64,000 bases of DNA, from the NCBI GenBank assembly GCA_011947345.1, contig JAAVTG010000075.1:248001-312000 (forward strand), given 5' to 3'. Both the position numbers and the translations under genes were made by a program. The notes under the pieces are model-generated. The model worked only from the letters and a program-made list of their open reading frames with translations. It did not search any database and was not told the origin of the DNA. How positions within the stretch are numbered: the stretch's first letter is position 1; every line of letters starts with the position of its first letter. The DNA is from Phytophthora quininea (taxonomy: Eukaryota > Oomycota > Peronosporomycetes > Peronosporales > Peronosporaceae). Shown one piece after another: positions 44,760 through 56,750 of the stretch.

Positions 44760-46890
44760 ATTCGAGTAGGAGCCGCTCGCGCGAGGTCTCTATTGATCCA
44801 CCAGTGTAAATCAAAATCTTGCGGAGTTAAATACCGTTACCCGTTTGATTCTGTTATTGTGATAAGTTCGTGAATACAAGGGCGACCGTGGACGATCCTG
44901 AACACACCAGAGCACACATCGCGATCCAAGCGATTGAAAACTATAGCCCGTGCCTCCCCACGAAGTGTGTTTGAATGAGATCCCAAACAGATATGATACG
45001 GGTCACTGTACCATACCGATTGCCTTGAAGTAGATAAGGGACTCGAACAGAACTCCGCTGCGCTAAGAGTCTTGTAGAAGATGCAGCAGCATTCCACCAG
45101 GGTAGTAAACAGTTGTAGACGGTGTATAAATCTCCACGGCTCCCGCGAAGCCAACTCTTGCATTTAGCATGCGTTCCCTCAACAAAACTAGTGTCTCGAA
45201 TACCGTGATGTTGATACCTGTCTGTCCACGCCCCAACAATTCGAGTCTTGTACTTCCACCAGTGCTGATCTAGATAATCTGATAATGTTGAGCTTAGAGA
45301 TCTTAACTCGGCGCGATTGTTTTCGAGCTCCTCTTCGGTACGAGAGTCGACAGTTGAGTAAAATTTAGCCATGAAAGTGTCGATCTGCCAGGTATTCTCG
45401 TATTTAGGCTGCCCGGGGATAGGATTTTGCACAGGTACTTGGCCCAGCACTTGTCGAGCCTTCGATAGAACATTTTTGTTCATGTGCCATCTGCATACAA
45501 GCGCAGGAACCCTAGGAAAACACAGTCACAGGCATTCATGGAGGCCAAATCTCTATCCGTGAGGATGACACCAGGTAGACCAACTTGCATCTCTATAAGG
45601 AAATTTTTCAACGTCGTCATACCCCATAGGTAGTCCTCCTCGCGCTCTGTAGGAAGCCAGCATTGTGCAACAGGAAGGACGGTGTTGAAACCAATGAGAG
45701 AAATGCTGCTCAGCAGCGGAAGTGTGTACTTATTTGTTTTGTAAGTAGAGCCCATAGCCAAGACCTCCGGATGGCGTCGAAACTGGCTGAGAGTCCCGGG
45801 ATGAGCCCAAAACAAGTGCAAAATCTGTTGTGTTTCCGGTTCCACTTCCCATCGAAAGTAAAATCCATCCGAACTCAGACGAGCAAATAATGCTTCCATC
45901 ACTGACATTTCCGATAAGTCACGCCGACGAACGTTATTCTTCATGTTTGCAATATCTTGAGGGATAACGAAGGAATTAGGATCCGCCTGAAGTTAACTCG
46001 CCCGAACACTTCCAGCTGAAATACCGACCGCTGTCTGTGCTACAATTAATTCTTGTAAGGACGCAGCTGGAGCAATCTCTGCTGCGGCAGCACCGCGGCG
46101 GTGGTGTCCAGGGTGAACACGAGCGTCTTCAGAAGGAGGATGATTATGAAGACGGCTTCCATTACGTGTGTTCACAATCTTCCACGGACCGTCAGGCTTC
46201 TTCTTGTCAACAGCTCGCAAGACCAATTTCATGCGGCACCCGATCCGCATTGAACCTCTCATAGGTCGCGTCCTTTCATTGTCCATAAAATGCTGAGTAC
46301 ATTTACGTTTTCCGGCACGGTCACAATTAAAACCGCGCTTCCACACACGCCTGGGTTCACTCCCAGTGTAGAAAGCTCGGCGTTTAGTCATGTCAAAACC
46401 GTGGTTCTTCGTCCATGCGTGTAAAGCAGCAATCGCTTTTTCTTCTGACTCGTATTGTTCTTGAGGCGGTGGCAATATTTCGTACATCGGCGTATCAGTA
46501 GCAGCAGACCTGTCTTGAGACCTGTCTTCACCAGGGCTGTCTGAGCCGGAGACCGCTGAACTAGAGCTGGATTCATATCTCGTGTTCTCAAACGCTAAGT
46601 GTGGATCGACACTCTCCAAAGCACCTTGCAACAATCTCATATCCAAGTACGGGGAGAGCTCTTCAATTTCCACAGACGTCGTACTTGGAGGCGAGATGGA
46701 ATCGCCCGACGATTTCGAATCCTCCAAGAGAGGAGACGAGGTGGAATCGCTTGGAGATTCCGAATCTTCCAAGAGAGGACGGAGATCGTGTAGAGAGTTG
46801 GCGAGATCGAGAGCCGAAAGAGTGCTTGAACGGTCTTGGCTTGCCGAAGACGGAGCGTCAGCATTGTGTAGTGCGGAAATATTCTTCTTT
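44760..46890 (-). pseudogene. MULE-B transposase, broken
   Basis: The order and wording match the MULE-A protein: RRAFYTGSEPRRVWKRGFNC, MRIGCRMKLVLRAVDKKK, NGSRLHNHPPSEDARVH, TYKTNKYTLPLLSSISL, PGVILTDRDLASMNA and TSFVEGTHAKCKSWLRGS. Damage includes a TAA near 45990 where a Leu is expected, a missing T near 45522 that breaks the CRWHM block, and further frame changes near 44940-45000. The first catalytic Asp (VMDCTYKT in MULE-A) reads AMGSTYKT here. The open frame extends upstream of 46772 (DAPSSASQDRSSTLSALDL) with no clear ATG. A TATATATA word near 47032 could be its promoter. Confidence 0.85.
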
Positions 46891-47103
46891 TTTTAGGTTG
46901 TTGTGAGTCTTGGAGGGTTGTGAAAACGGGTTCTTTTTTGGCGGAGGAGTTTTGGCAAATGAACCCGACGCCAACCTTCGAGCGGTATTTCCTCGCCACC
47001 AAAGGCCAAGTACGTCCTCCGTTCAGACCCGGTATATATAGGTCTTGCAACGGGCACATTCTACTGCAACGGACACACTCTTCGAATGTGACACACATGT
47101 CAA

Positions 47104-47171
47104 TGCATAGCCCAGTCGTGCGGCCTTTTCTGGAAATGGCCTTCCTCAGAAATGGCTGTGGCATAGTGCCG
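47104..47171 (-). repeat. Right terminal inverted repeat of MULE-B
   Basis: Partner of 43405-43475. The outermost 18 or so bases are the most diverged. Confidence 0.8.
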
Positions 47172-48180
47172 GGAGCTCCCGTGTCAGCCCCCGACTCGTC
47201 GGGGCCCGGACCAGGACGTACCTGGATCGGGGCCAGTGGTGTAAACCACATCCAAGGTACAAGTTGTCTAGTCTCGCGGTCCCGATCAAGACCTCCCCGG
47301 ACCATACTCAAGTCAAGTCAAGTCAGAAGAATCCACCGCGAGGTGACACTCTCTCCCTGAGATGTGCCGAAGTGCCCCCATCCGGACTATACTGGGTCCA
47401 GGTCAAGTGCGATGAACCATAGTATTCCCAAGTCAAGTCGATCAAGGTACGCACCTGGGCCGCGTCGGGACATCGTCAGAGGCAGCGGACCCGGACCGGG
47501 GTCCGGGTCCATAGTGAAATCAGGTATAGTTCATAGGAACGTAACTTGCCCCGGCGAAGGCTGGGGCGACCAATTCAGTCTACCCTTTTCCCTCGAGCGC
47601 GCAAGTGTTCTCTTCAGTGCGATCGTCTGGAACCAGGGCCACAGAGGACCCGAGCTGTGCTTAAGGCTATCCCGGTAATATCCCATTCTTTTTGCCTACA
47701 TTCCCCAGGGAGTTAGGCATTTCATATTTGTGTGTCCCGGCAGCGGTCTGGCCGACCCGGGTTTGCACATTTCATATTTCTAGGGCCATCACCCCGGAGT
47801 CTTCCGTCTGAAAGAACAGATTGTATATTGTATATTGTGTGTCGTGTTCCCGGACCTGGACGCAGGCAGTGTCCCGGACCGTTGTGTGTATAACTGCCGC
47901 CCGCAGTTCACCCGTACCAGGTCGGGATGTTCATTGAACAAATCGGTGACCGGTTCTTGATCAAAACAACCGTTTTCGAAAAGGGTACACAAGGTGAAGG
48001 TACTGACTGGCCCAGGCCCCTCCCCGTTCTCGGTCCCGAACAGGGTCCCGAAGGAATTTCCCAGTGGGGGATCCCCAGGTCACGGCCCCTGATAAATCCT
48101 TCGTCCGGGCGGAGCCGTCTGACTCACTTGGGAGTATCACGTGTACAACACCAGGAAGTGGTAAGAAACCCAAGCGCTAC
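47172..48180. repeat. GC-rich, palindrome-dense stretch
   Basis: Unlike its surroundings, this kilobase is rich in CCCGGACC-type words. It contains GGGAGCTCCC at 47171-47180 and a CCCCGA/TCGGGG hairpin near 47190. A perfect 11-base inverted repeat lies at 47487-47497 / 47500-47510 (GGACCCGGACC), and a TCAAG pentamer run lies at 47309-47325. CATTTCATATTT is repeated near 47718 and 47770. No gene is supported. It may be an uncharacterised non-coding element or solo repeat. Confidence 0.5.
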
Positions 48181-50548
48181 ATCACTCACAACATTTCGAC
48201 ACCTTCACAGTACTTCACCAATATGACACAAACGCGCGATTATGATAATTATCGTATCGTTAAGAAAGCATGAACGAATATTTATCACCGTTGTTGTCGA
48301 GATCCCCGCGCAGTCAACATCTCGAGGACCGTTTCCTGGTCTCTTTCGTTGAATTAACCCTTCCCTTCAACCTCATGGCTAAGCTTTCAGGACATCATTT
48401 AAAGGCTATAATTAGCAGTGAACGATTATCCTTATCGAGATTTGTCTTTGAAATTTGCGACGAGTTATAAGAATGACGATTTGCAACCTCACGACAACAA
48501 ACGATAAATGCGCCTTTCATACTTTGCCTGATTACTATATAATTTCCGTGTTAACTAAACTTACTAGAACCCCAGTTCTCCGTGCGAACTGTGACACGGA
48601 GAATGCGATATCACGTGACTCAGATGCTGAACAGTGCACAGGCTGCAGCGCAGTTCTGTGATTGGTGAGCCCAGATCAAGCATTGTAGTCTGGCTCGTAT
48701 GGCACTGGTGACGCCCGCTGACATGGTAGACGATGAGCTGGCGACAATGCTCCTTGAGATGCAGACAGGGTGGCGGAGGGCGAACAGAACTTGATGAAAA
48801 TACGAATCAGACCTTTTGATGGGCATGCTGCGTCGTGATTACGGCAAAAGAATTTAGCGGTGTCTGTTCATTCTTGAAGAATATTGTTCAGTCAGCGACG
48901 CCTTGCCATGCTGCTTCAAGCGCCCCTGGTCGGTTCTGCGAGTCATAGACTCAATTTGGCTGTTCAAGGTGCCTTGGCCACGCAAATGTAGGAATGAGGG
49001 TGCGTTTGTTAACCGTTCCACTCCAAGCGAGCGTGTTTTGCCGGACCTGTGAAGACCCATTTCATCAAGCAATTTTTGCGGAACGTGGAAGCTATGCGGG
49101 CGTTGTCGCGGTGTTCTCTGACGACGTTGATGTATCGTCGTCAAGACGGGTATGATAACAATTCGCTTGTTTTATAAAAATAATCCTTTTCAATTTGATC
49201 AGGTCGATTGCGTCAAATGCAAAAGCGATACCACCATGGAACTTTACAGCTGTGAAATCTGGTCGTATCTGATGACTCCAAGAAGGCCCGGATCGAACCA
49301 ATGCCAAAGATGAAGGACAAGTGAAAGACGAAAGAGCCAAAAACAGTCAAGAAGGCCGCGCCGACGGAGGGACGCATTCTGCGGTACAAGAGAGGGAACT
49401 GGCGTTCCCGACCATGTCCATGACCCCACCACCACCCTTACCATACTACAGGAAGACGCCGATGACACCGGGCAAGAATCTTTACGATGAAGTCGATCAA
49501 ATGGACTCGGTCGTCAACGCTGTGAATGTTGGTGATACGATGAGTGTTGACAAGTTACTAAGGCAATCCGACAGAGACGAGGACATGGAAGGGGGATCAC
49601 CAGCGGAAGCGAGCCAAAAGGAATTTGTGAGGCGACTGAACGTGTCGCCGGTATGCTGAAGGAATTCGATGATGAGATGCAAGCCGTCTATCCTTATTTA
49701 CTAAATGGTAGCACTTATCTAATTGGATCCTGGGTGTTGGAATAAGATGCGGCCAAGGTCTGGCCAACGAAGCAAAGCGCTCCATAACATGCAGCCTAAC
49801 AGACAGTGCATGCCCGAACGGCGTGATATCTGCTGAGATCAACCGAGCCCGGTCAATCATCGACACTACCATGTCTAGCGAGAAGTGCCATTTTTGCACG
49901 GATTGTTTTATAAGTTACGCTTGAGATGCCATAATGTACCACAGCCCGTCCACCCATTGGCACCTTGCGATCATCACCTTGCACGTCGTAAGTGAACATG
50001 TCGCAGGTGCCAATTCGGCAATCCTGTACATCTCCGGTGACACAAGGCCTAAGTTAAGCAATACACAGAGGTTGTGTCGGCCTTATTTTTAGCTGTGGTC
50101 ACCGATTAAGCCACAATGTATATCATACATTTTTTATTCCAAGACGTACCTGTCCCCTGCAAATGACTGCCGGCGACGTGCGCCCGGACTTCGCTGTAGG
50201 ACAGCAGTTTTCCACACGCTTCTCCGTTGTCACCGCATACCACTTTGTAGAAGCAGCCTCTCGTGGCAACGTAGTTAGATAGCATCCCTTTTTTCGTTGT
50301 TCCGCCGACCCCTCTCCGTGTCCTGGCCTCTGTAGCGCCGTTTGCTTCTGCTATGACGCACGATCTTGTTCTTCGAATGTGCGTCACCAATGGAAACAAT
50401 CGTAACAAGTGTTAATCAACGTGATGTTTAACATTGTGAAGCACAAACTGTTATTTGCTGTGAATAATATGCTATAGTGTGTCACATGTGGAAACGTGCT
50501 ATACAGTACCTATTTTGCAAGTGGCTCCGCACGCGTTCAGTGCCTTTT
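48181..50548. other. Gene-poor stretch
   Basis: Only short frames. A minus frame at 50106-50408 has one C...C...H...H group (CGDNGEACGKLLSYSEVRAH) that could be a zinc-finger scrap. The plus frame at 49321-49659 has no recognisable domain. Confidence 0.45.
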
Positions 50549-51066
50549 TCAGCCTACTTGCCTGCTCGCTGAAGGAAATCGCGCGGTCCTTGACCTTGCC
50601 ATCAATGAGCTGGAGATTATACCACTAGGAGCGGATGTGAACCTTGGGAAACCCCTCTCCGAGCATGTGGAATCGCAAAAACAAATACAGGGCAAAGGCG
50701 CCGACGAGACAGACAATAACGCCGCGATACTGGATGTACCCACCGTATTTAACTCTCCCAAGCTGGTTCATTTTCCCTTGGTCCATGATAGCAAGAGCAG
50801 CCACCTTGGCCGGACCTTGTTTTGGTAACTCCATCGAAAACAGGTCCGGCAGCTGCAGCTTCCTTTAGTCTCTCCTCAGGCCATAAGCGCCTGACCAAAA
50901 GAATGTCGATGCGATCACGAAGCCCTCGACCGGAGTTTTGCTTCATGAAGTACACGGAAACCTTGTGCAATTTTGCGATCGAGTTGGTGTTATGAACCGT
51001 CCCCTTGCCTCTGTCGCCAAATTCCTCTCGTTTGCACTTCGCTCTTTCGCGCTTGTGCGTCCTCAA
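50549..51066 (-). pseudogene. Tyrosine recombinase, C-terminal part
   Basis: The frame at 50749-51066 has THKRERAKCKREEFGDRGKG and GLRDRIDILLVRRLWPEERL; the frame at 50625-50834 has AALAIMDQGKMNQLGRVKYG and AFALYLFLRFHMLGEGFPKV. The final H-x-x-R...Y catalytic motifs are not visible before 50549. Non-functional. Confidence 0.6.
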
Positions 51067-51122
51067 GTATTCAAAAAGGGCCTTGCCGCGCGAATGAGGA
51101 GGATTCCAGCTCTTAGGGGCTG

Positions 51123-51476
51123 CTACGTGTTGTAGAGGTCTACAAGCGCCTTTACATATCCTCCGACGCTTTCTGCGGATAGAGGGACAACCTTACCATC
51201 TTTCGTCCGTCTCGGACCTCGTGGACGCACGATCTCCTCGGGAAATAGCAACACGTTGCCCTCCGTGACTACACTGCCGCCGACAAACTGTCTGTTGCTG
51301 CACCAGTTGATCCACTCCTCGTAGCTGCGCCTTGCGTTGTGGGCACGCAGCCGAAGACTCTCGATCACAATTTGCTCCATGGCACCTTGCACGCTGCGTT
51401 CTTTGCGATAGCTTGAAACGCGTTCTCTGCCATAAGCATTTTTTAATGAGTGGGTGTGGAGCCCTCCCTCCCCCAA
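51123..51476 (-). pseudogene. Tyrosine recombinase N-terminal domain
   Basis: An open frame of 117 residues with the helical core-binding fold signature AHNARRSYEEWINWC and an ESVGGYVKALVDLYNT end; the chain continues in another frame at 50749-51066. The start is not defined because the upstream part is fused, in another frame, to RT sequence. Confidence 0.6.
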
Positions 51477-53562
51477 TCCAGTGAACTGACTGACTCTCGA
51501 GCATCAGATGCCTGAAGTCCCCCTTCACGTCACCTTTGAGTACCATGATGCAAACGCCTGGATGCCGTCGAGAACAGTCATCGATACGACGTGCAATAGC
51601 AGCAACAGATCGGTACGTTGGGCCTGACAAACTTGTCTTATCGCACGCATCGTTTGTCGCCGCTCGTCTGTGTAAATGACAGGTCCTGGATTAACCTCAC
51701 CTCCACACGAGAATCCGCGTCTTTCTTAGACATTGCGCCTCGAGGGCTGACTTGAATGTTCTTCCATCCTGCTGCTACGTCTGCATAAAGCACCAAGTAC
51801 TGACCGGCGTTTTGACCACTCCGACCACGTGCTATTACTGTAGCAATATGTCTGTTTGCTAATTTATGATTGTGGCGTCGTCGTCCAGCAAAGTGAAATT
51901 TCAGTCTCCACAATTGACATAAAGAAGTTTGAAGCGCCGATACCCGTTGAGCAGCCACGCGAACCTTGTGGGCACAGCGCGTTGTTGGGTCTGACGTCTC
52001 TTGCTGTCTGGTCTCGTGTCAACTCAACCACTAGCACCAGTGCGTATCCGCAGGTTCAAATGAGCGTTAATAAGGATTGTTGCTCCCTCAAGTTGAACGA
52101 TCTTCGATGGGGATTAGTTGTTGTTCTCGAGATCGACGTCGACTAGACGCCGCGGGCTGTCAGTTCGTCTGGTACTAACTAGTCGCAATGACGTTCCTCC
52201 TACTGTAAGACGTCTTCAAGAGCCTTACTCACGGCTTCGGTGTCAGGTAGAACACCTGTCTGGGCTTCGCTTTTGCTTCATCTATACGTGGTTCGAGCTT
52301 GATTGTGGACGATTGCATTGACTTGCAGTCGACGTCTACCTTAGCCTGGGCCCGAGTATCACTAGTCAATTCTACGCTGCGCCCTTGTGCACCACCGATG
52401 ACGAACATCAGCGACAGCGATTGGTGGTCCTGCGGTCAGTTGCGTTGGTAGGTTGTGAGCCGTCCAGTTGACAGCCTCGCCACTGTTCAGTAGTTCACGG
52501 AGAGGACAAGAAATACTACAAACCCCTTCCGGACGCCATTCACCGGGAGATACAGAAGCAGCTCAACTGCAAGAAACCACCCGGCGCAAAAGCGTCACTA
52601 GCATAAGCACGGCCTCCAAAAATATCAGAACTCTATTAGTTAAAAATAACGTCAGTAGATGACCTCTTAAACATACAGAAGTACACAATGTGATACTACT
52701 GGCCGTCGTTCGGTTACCATGGCCTAAATGACTTCCCCTCCGGGTTCAAGTTTAGTCCATGCTCTGCATGGATTGCACAGCTCGGACGTTTTAATTTCCC
52801 ATTCGGGTGCATTCGAACGCCCCCAACTTGGAGTCAATGTACTCGCGAACCTTGTCGGGAATCTGCCCCGGTCAGTAGTGAGCTCTGTCCTTGAACGTGC
52901 ACACCAACGGCGGCCTCGAGTTGTAACCCAATCTGGACAAGTAATGGAGGCAGACTTTTTATTGCCTTTCTTTGGAATACACGCGAGGACGACGCTGGGC
53001 ATTTTGCGAACGGCAGACAATCGCCCTTGCTGGCCACGGCTTCGATGTTGCTCGTCTGCTCTCGCTTCAATGCTCGATCGTAGTCGCTCCCTCAATGTGG
53101 CGAGGACTAAACTTTGAAGCTCCGGATTCGACGTGGAGAACCAACCAGCTACCATGCGCCTTGTCGTCGCCCCATATACTGATGCAGATCATGCATTATT
53201 GCATTCCGGGACTTCGGCTCGTGATCGACCCACCACGTCACTATCGGCAGACCATCTTCCAAAACTTGCCACCAACCCCTAGAGTTCCGTTACAAAGTTG
53301 TCGAGCGCACTCGCTAGTTGCATTGTCGTCTCATCATTTCACTTGCATGTAAGCGAAAAAGCTGTGAATGGGGGCCTAACTCTCTCCATGTCTGTGGCAT
53401 TTTCGCCGGTGGTGGGGCCACAGAGAAGTCCGAGCTGAGGCTAGCAGTGGTGTTGGCGGCCTTATAACGCTCAAGGACGCCTATGCGCTGAAAGAAGTCA
53501 CTGAAAGACTTCTTGAACTGAATTGCAGGTCGTACTGCAGCGCCAATACGCCCAGGTGCCAA

Positions 53563-55066
53563 AGGAACTCATTCATTGCCAATACAAGCTCGACAAAGGC
53601 ATCACTAGACATACCTGTGAGAGACGACGACATCACTAGTTGATGTGTTCGCTCCTGCTCAGCTGAAGGCGAAAAGGAGACTCATCGACCTTGTGGCGAT
53701 CCCCTTAGCGACGTTTCAGAATGCTGTCGGAGTCTCCATTTCAGGTAAGGAAGTACTTCAGAAGCCGTGGTCGGTACCGGATGATGAGGTCAATTAACTC
53801 GATTTCCTGCTCGTCCCTCGTCGGAGAGCGGTTAGATTTTGAAAGATCACCGCTGCCAATAATCCGTGACGAGGTAACGGCGACCATTGCTGCGATGCTC
53901 GACCGTGGCAGCCAACCGTTGTGAGACGACGACCCAAGCTTTCGCGTAAGTTAGTTGTTAGGAATTTACCCCAACACGTTCACTCCAACTTAATCTTCCT
54001 ACCGTAAAAAGTAATTACCCACCCATACTCGTAAAAATAGTTGATTTCGCCAACGCTGTTCAAAAGCAAAAGCTTATCCCAGCCTTTACGAAGTTCTAGC
54101 TGAAACGTTTTGGTTTTTAAGCAGAGAATGGTTACTTCTTTCCCTGGAACAACATGAAGTAACCTTTTATTAGCCAATCAGAATCGAAATATTAAAACTA
54201 AAAAAATGGTTTTACACCACTGACGCACACACCACATAAATTAAAGGAAAATGGTGAAGGCCCCCAACCCGAGCAGCTGAAGGGGCGAACAAGCACGGCA
54301 AGATGTGCAAACCACATGCGAGGCGTACTACACAGGTGACACAAGCGAAAGAGCTAGAAAGTCCGCGCCGCCTACTCTACAAGGTGGAAAGAGGATGCTC
54401 CCGCCACACCAAAGACCCTCTTGGCATCAATGGTCACCCTCTTGAAAATATTAGCAGCAACGCCGCCTTGTGGAGTTCTTCTTCGGCAAGGTATGCATGC
54501 CGTGGCGATCCTACGGAGCAAGTATTAACACGTCTTGCTATCATAGGTGGCAGACAAGAAGATGCTGTCAGCGGAGTGGTTTAGAAAGCCCTACTTGGTG
54601 TTACATCCCGATAAACACTACACGATGCCATCGGAATTTCATGACCAACAAGCAAGGAAACCTCTTCTAGAAACGTAAACTATTTGGAGAGTATTAACAG
54701 CGCATGATGGTGGTTGATACTGACACGCGAGTTCAAGAATATGTCATTCTGATCTAGCACGATACCTACCTGACATCGGTGTTCCGGTGAGGGCGATCTA
54801 GTTGGGAGGAGGGATGCATTAAGGTCTGTGATTTGATTAATCTGCTGAGGACGTGATTAAAAGGCAAGATGGCTCGAATTGGACCCAAAGACACCACGGT
54901 GCAGACCCAGTTTCAGTCATTCTGTGAGTACGGTTTGGCCAAGTTGGATGAAGAACATGCGGTCACAACGGAGTAGATAGCCCTCCGTATTCAAGACGTG
55001 GTTCACTTTTCATGCGGTAAGCGATGAACTGGCTGACACATTCACACCTGAAGGTAAGGTAGTCGT
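53563..55066. other. Gene-poor stretch
   Basis: Only short open frames, none with a motif I recognise. Confidence 0.45.
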
Positions 55067-55195
55067 ACCAAAATGTACGAGTTCATACCTAATACAACAA
55101 ATAGTCATACAAATGTGGACGATATGTGATCGTACCTTCTTGTATGATTTTTTGGTATGAACTCGTCATTTCTTGTATTGCCACGTACTTTTGGT
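55067..55195. repeat. Hairpin-forming inverted repeat, possible MITE
   Basis: The outer arms ACCAAAATGTACG (55067-55079) and CGTACTTTTGGT (55184-55195) pair with one bulge. The inner arms ACGAGTTCATACC (55077-55089) and GGTATGAACTCGT (55154-55166) pair perfectly over 13 bases. The 129-bp unit could be a small MITE or part of a longer palindrome. No target duplication was recognised. Confidence 0.55.
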
Positions 55196-56750
55196 GTGAC
55201 TGCACTCGAAAAATTTCAATTTTTCTCTGTTGGTGAGTTTAAAAAAGTTTCAAAAATGAAATTCCTTTTAGGTGCTAAGCTCTAATTGGCCAAATAACAG
55301 CAGAATGTAGCAGCAGCATAGCACGGAATCCGATGAACCAGGTACGAATGAACTTTTTCCTGGTAGTGCAACGGTTACGTAGTACGGCAGTCCTTTTGGG
55401 ATTAATTCAGTAGTATGTGGCGCACACCAAAAGTTAGCACTGAGCCCATACAAATTTCAAGTGGTCAACGTTAATAAATCTTCTATTTTGCATAATTTCT
55501 ACAGTTTTATTGTTTATTCACAGGTCATTCAAAATATAAGGCGCTAAAAGCTGAATTTATTTACATTTGAGATTTGTGCCGACCAAAAAGGTTTTTCGGC
55601 TGAGCAGATGGATGTTGACCTTGAAGCATCGAGGAAATGGCAGACATAACGAAGTATCCAAGGCCAACCACAATTGAATGCACAGCTTGTGTAGGAAGTA
55701 GCAGTCAAGGCTTCTTTCCAGAGCTGGCAAATAGACGACTGCAGTGTACGGACCGCTCGGCATGGTCGATAATCCGCGAAGTTTGGCTGTCGACGCTGGA
55801 GCTGCAGCTGTTGCAGTGCGTGAATACTGCATAACGAGCCGATAATTCACGCTTTGCAGGCGCGCATTAGTGGGTACGAAATGCGTTGAGGTTGATATGA
55901 AGGAGACGAGGTTGACTACTAGAACGACACATGGAGTCGCCTGAAGGCACGCCAAGTTGGGCAGGAAATGCCCTACCAGCCCAATCCTCTAGTTCTTACG
56001 TTGTTGAAAAATTGATTTTAATGTGACTATGTGTGCCAGAACTTGAGCCTTCTGCTCGCATTCTCACGGAACTAGACCCGCAAATGGCAGTTGATGGGGT
56101 AGGGAGTTGTGTCGTGCTTGATGTTGAGTGGAATTTGAAAATGTCGACTTGGCAAACAACGTTGTTCCCGAATTTACCACCCGTATGAGCGCCGTTGATC
56201 ACGGATGCTCCGTCATTGGTGTCAAGAGTGATCACAAAAGCTACAGTAGCGCTGTTGCCTAATGGTAAGCGGACTTTATGTGCGATAAGTTGTGTAGGGA
56301 ATTGAAGGTTTGGAATGTGTACAGTCGTTTCAGGGCTTACAATGAAGGAAGTGCTAGCCAACGAGCAAAACCTCAACATGGCCACCTGCGAACTACAGCC
56401 GATTATCGAGGAACTGAAGAGTACGTCGTAGCGCGTTATTCACAAGCGACTGCAGGACGTATCAGAAATGGTGGCTCATTTGCTCGGGAAGTGGCATCAA
56501 GTTACGTAAACGAACACGACCAAGCGTAGTGTTATTTCTCTCGTAACTAGAACTTCTTTGTGGTGTCGATCGAATTGCAGAAGAGAATACGCGGTTGCAT
56601 GGTACTTAGAAGAGCACCTTCTAGCGTTTAAAGCTTTCGCCGAGATGATGAAATTCGCCTGTTGTAAAGCATGTCCAGTACGATTTAGTAAAAAAATGGT
56701 CCCTAACCCTAGACATCTTGTACGTCAGCCAGTTCGTTCAAATCGTCGCC
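55196..56750. other. Gene-poor stretch
   Basis: The minus frames at 55557-55955 and 55996-56385 open at non-ATG codons and have no recognisable domain. Nothing supportable. Confidence 0.45.

Larger units (their letters stand above)
43405..47171 (-). mobile_element. MULE-B: Mutator-like transposon related to MULE-A, 3.8 kb
   Basis: Imperfect terminal inverted repeats of about 70 bp lie at 43405-43475 and 47104-47171; the inner 50 bp are nearly identical (for example CGACTGGGCTATGCA). They share the doubled GGCCATTT word with MULE-A. Inside, a zinc-finger dioxygenase gene on the plus strand converges on a MULE transposase on the minus strand, the same arrangement as MULE-A in reverse orientation. 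I could not find a clear target duplication, so the insertion is older. The transposase is broken and its first catalytic Asp is replaced. Confidence 0.85.
50549..53562 (-). mobile_element. Reverse-transcriptase plus tyrosine-recombinase element relic
   Basis: On the minus strand, from 53562 downwards, come gag-like low-identity frames (SDFFQRIGVLERYKAANTTA, then DKVREYIDSKLGAFECTRMG near 52830). A reverse-transcriptase start follows (DADSRVEVRLIQDLSFTQTS at 51638-51958), with the RT catalytic block VLKGDVKGDFRHLMLESQSV at 51193-51630. Then comes a tyrosine recombinase in pieces: ARRSYEEWINWCSNRQFVGG, LSAESVGGYVKALVDLYNT, REEFGDRGKGTVHNTNSIAK and MNQLGRVKYGGYIQYRGVIV. RT plus tyrosine recombinase is the DIRS-type plan, but the recombinase wording is close to oomycete Cryptons. 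RT motifs after motif A and RNase H are missing. Frames change at least five times. Confidence 0.65.

Noticed and set aside
56230..56280. tRNA-like word (GCCTAATGGTAAGCG)
   Set aside because: No cloverleaf can be folded around it and no B box follows.
55557..56385. Two minus-strand frames of about 130 residues
   Set aside because: They lack a usable ATG at the frame opening and any family motif.
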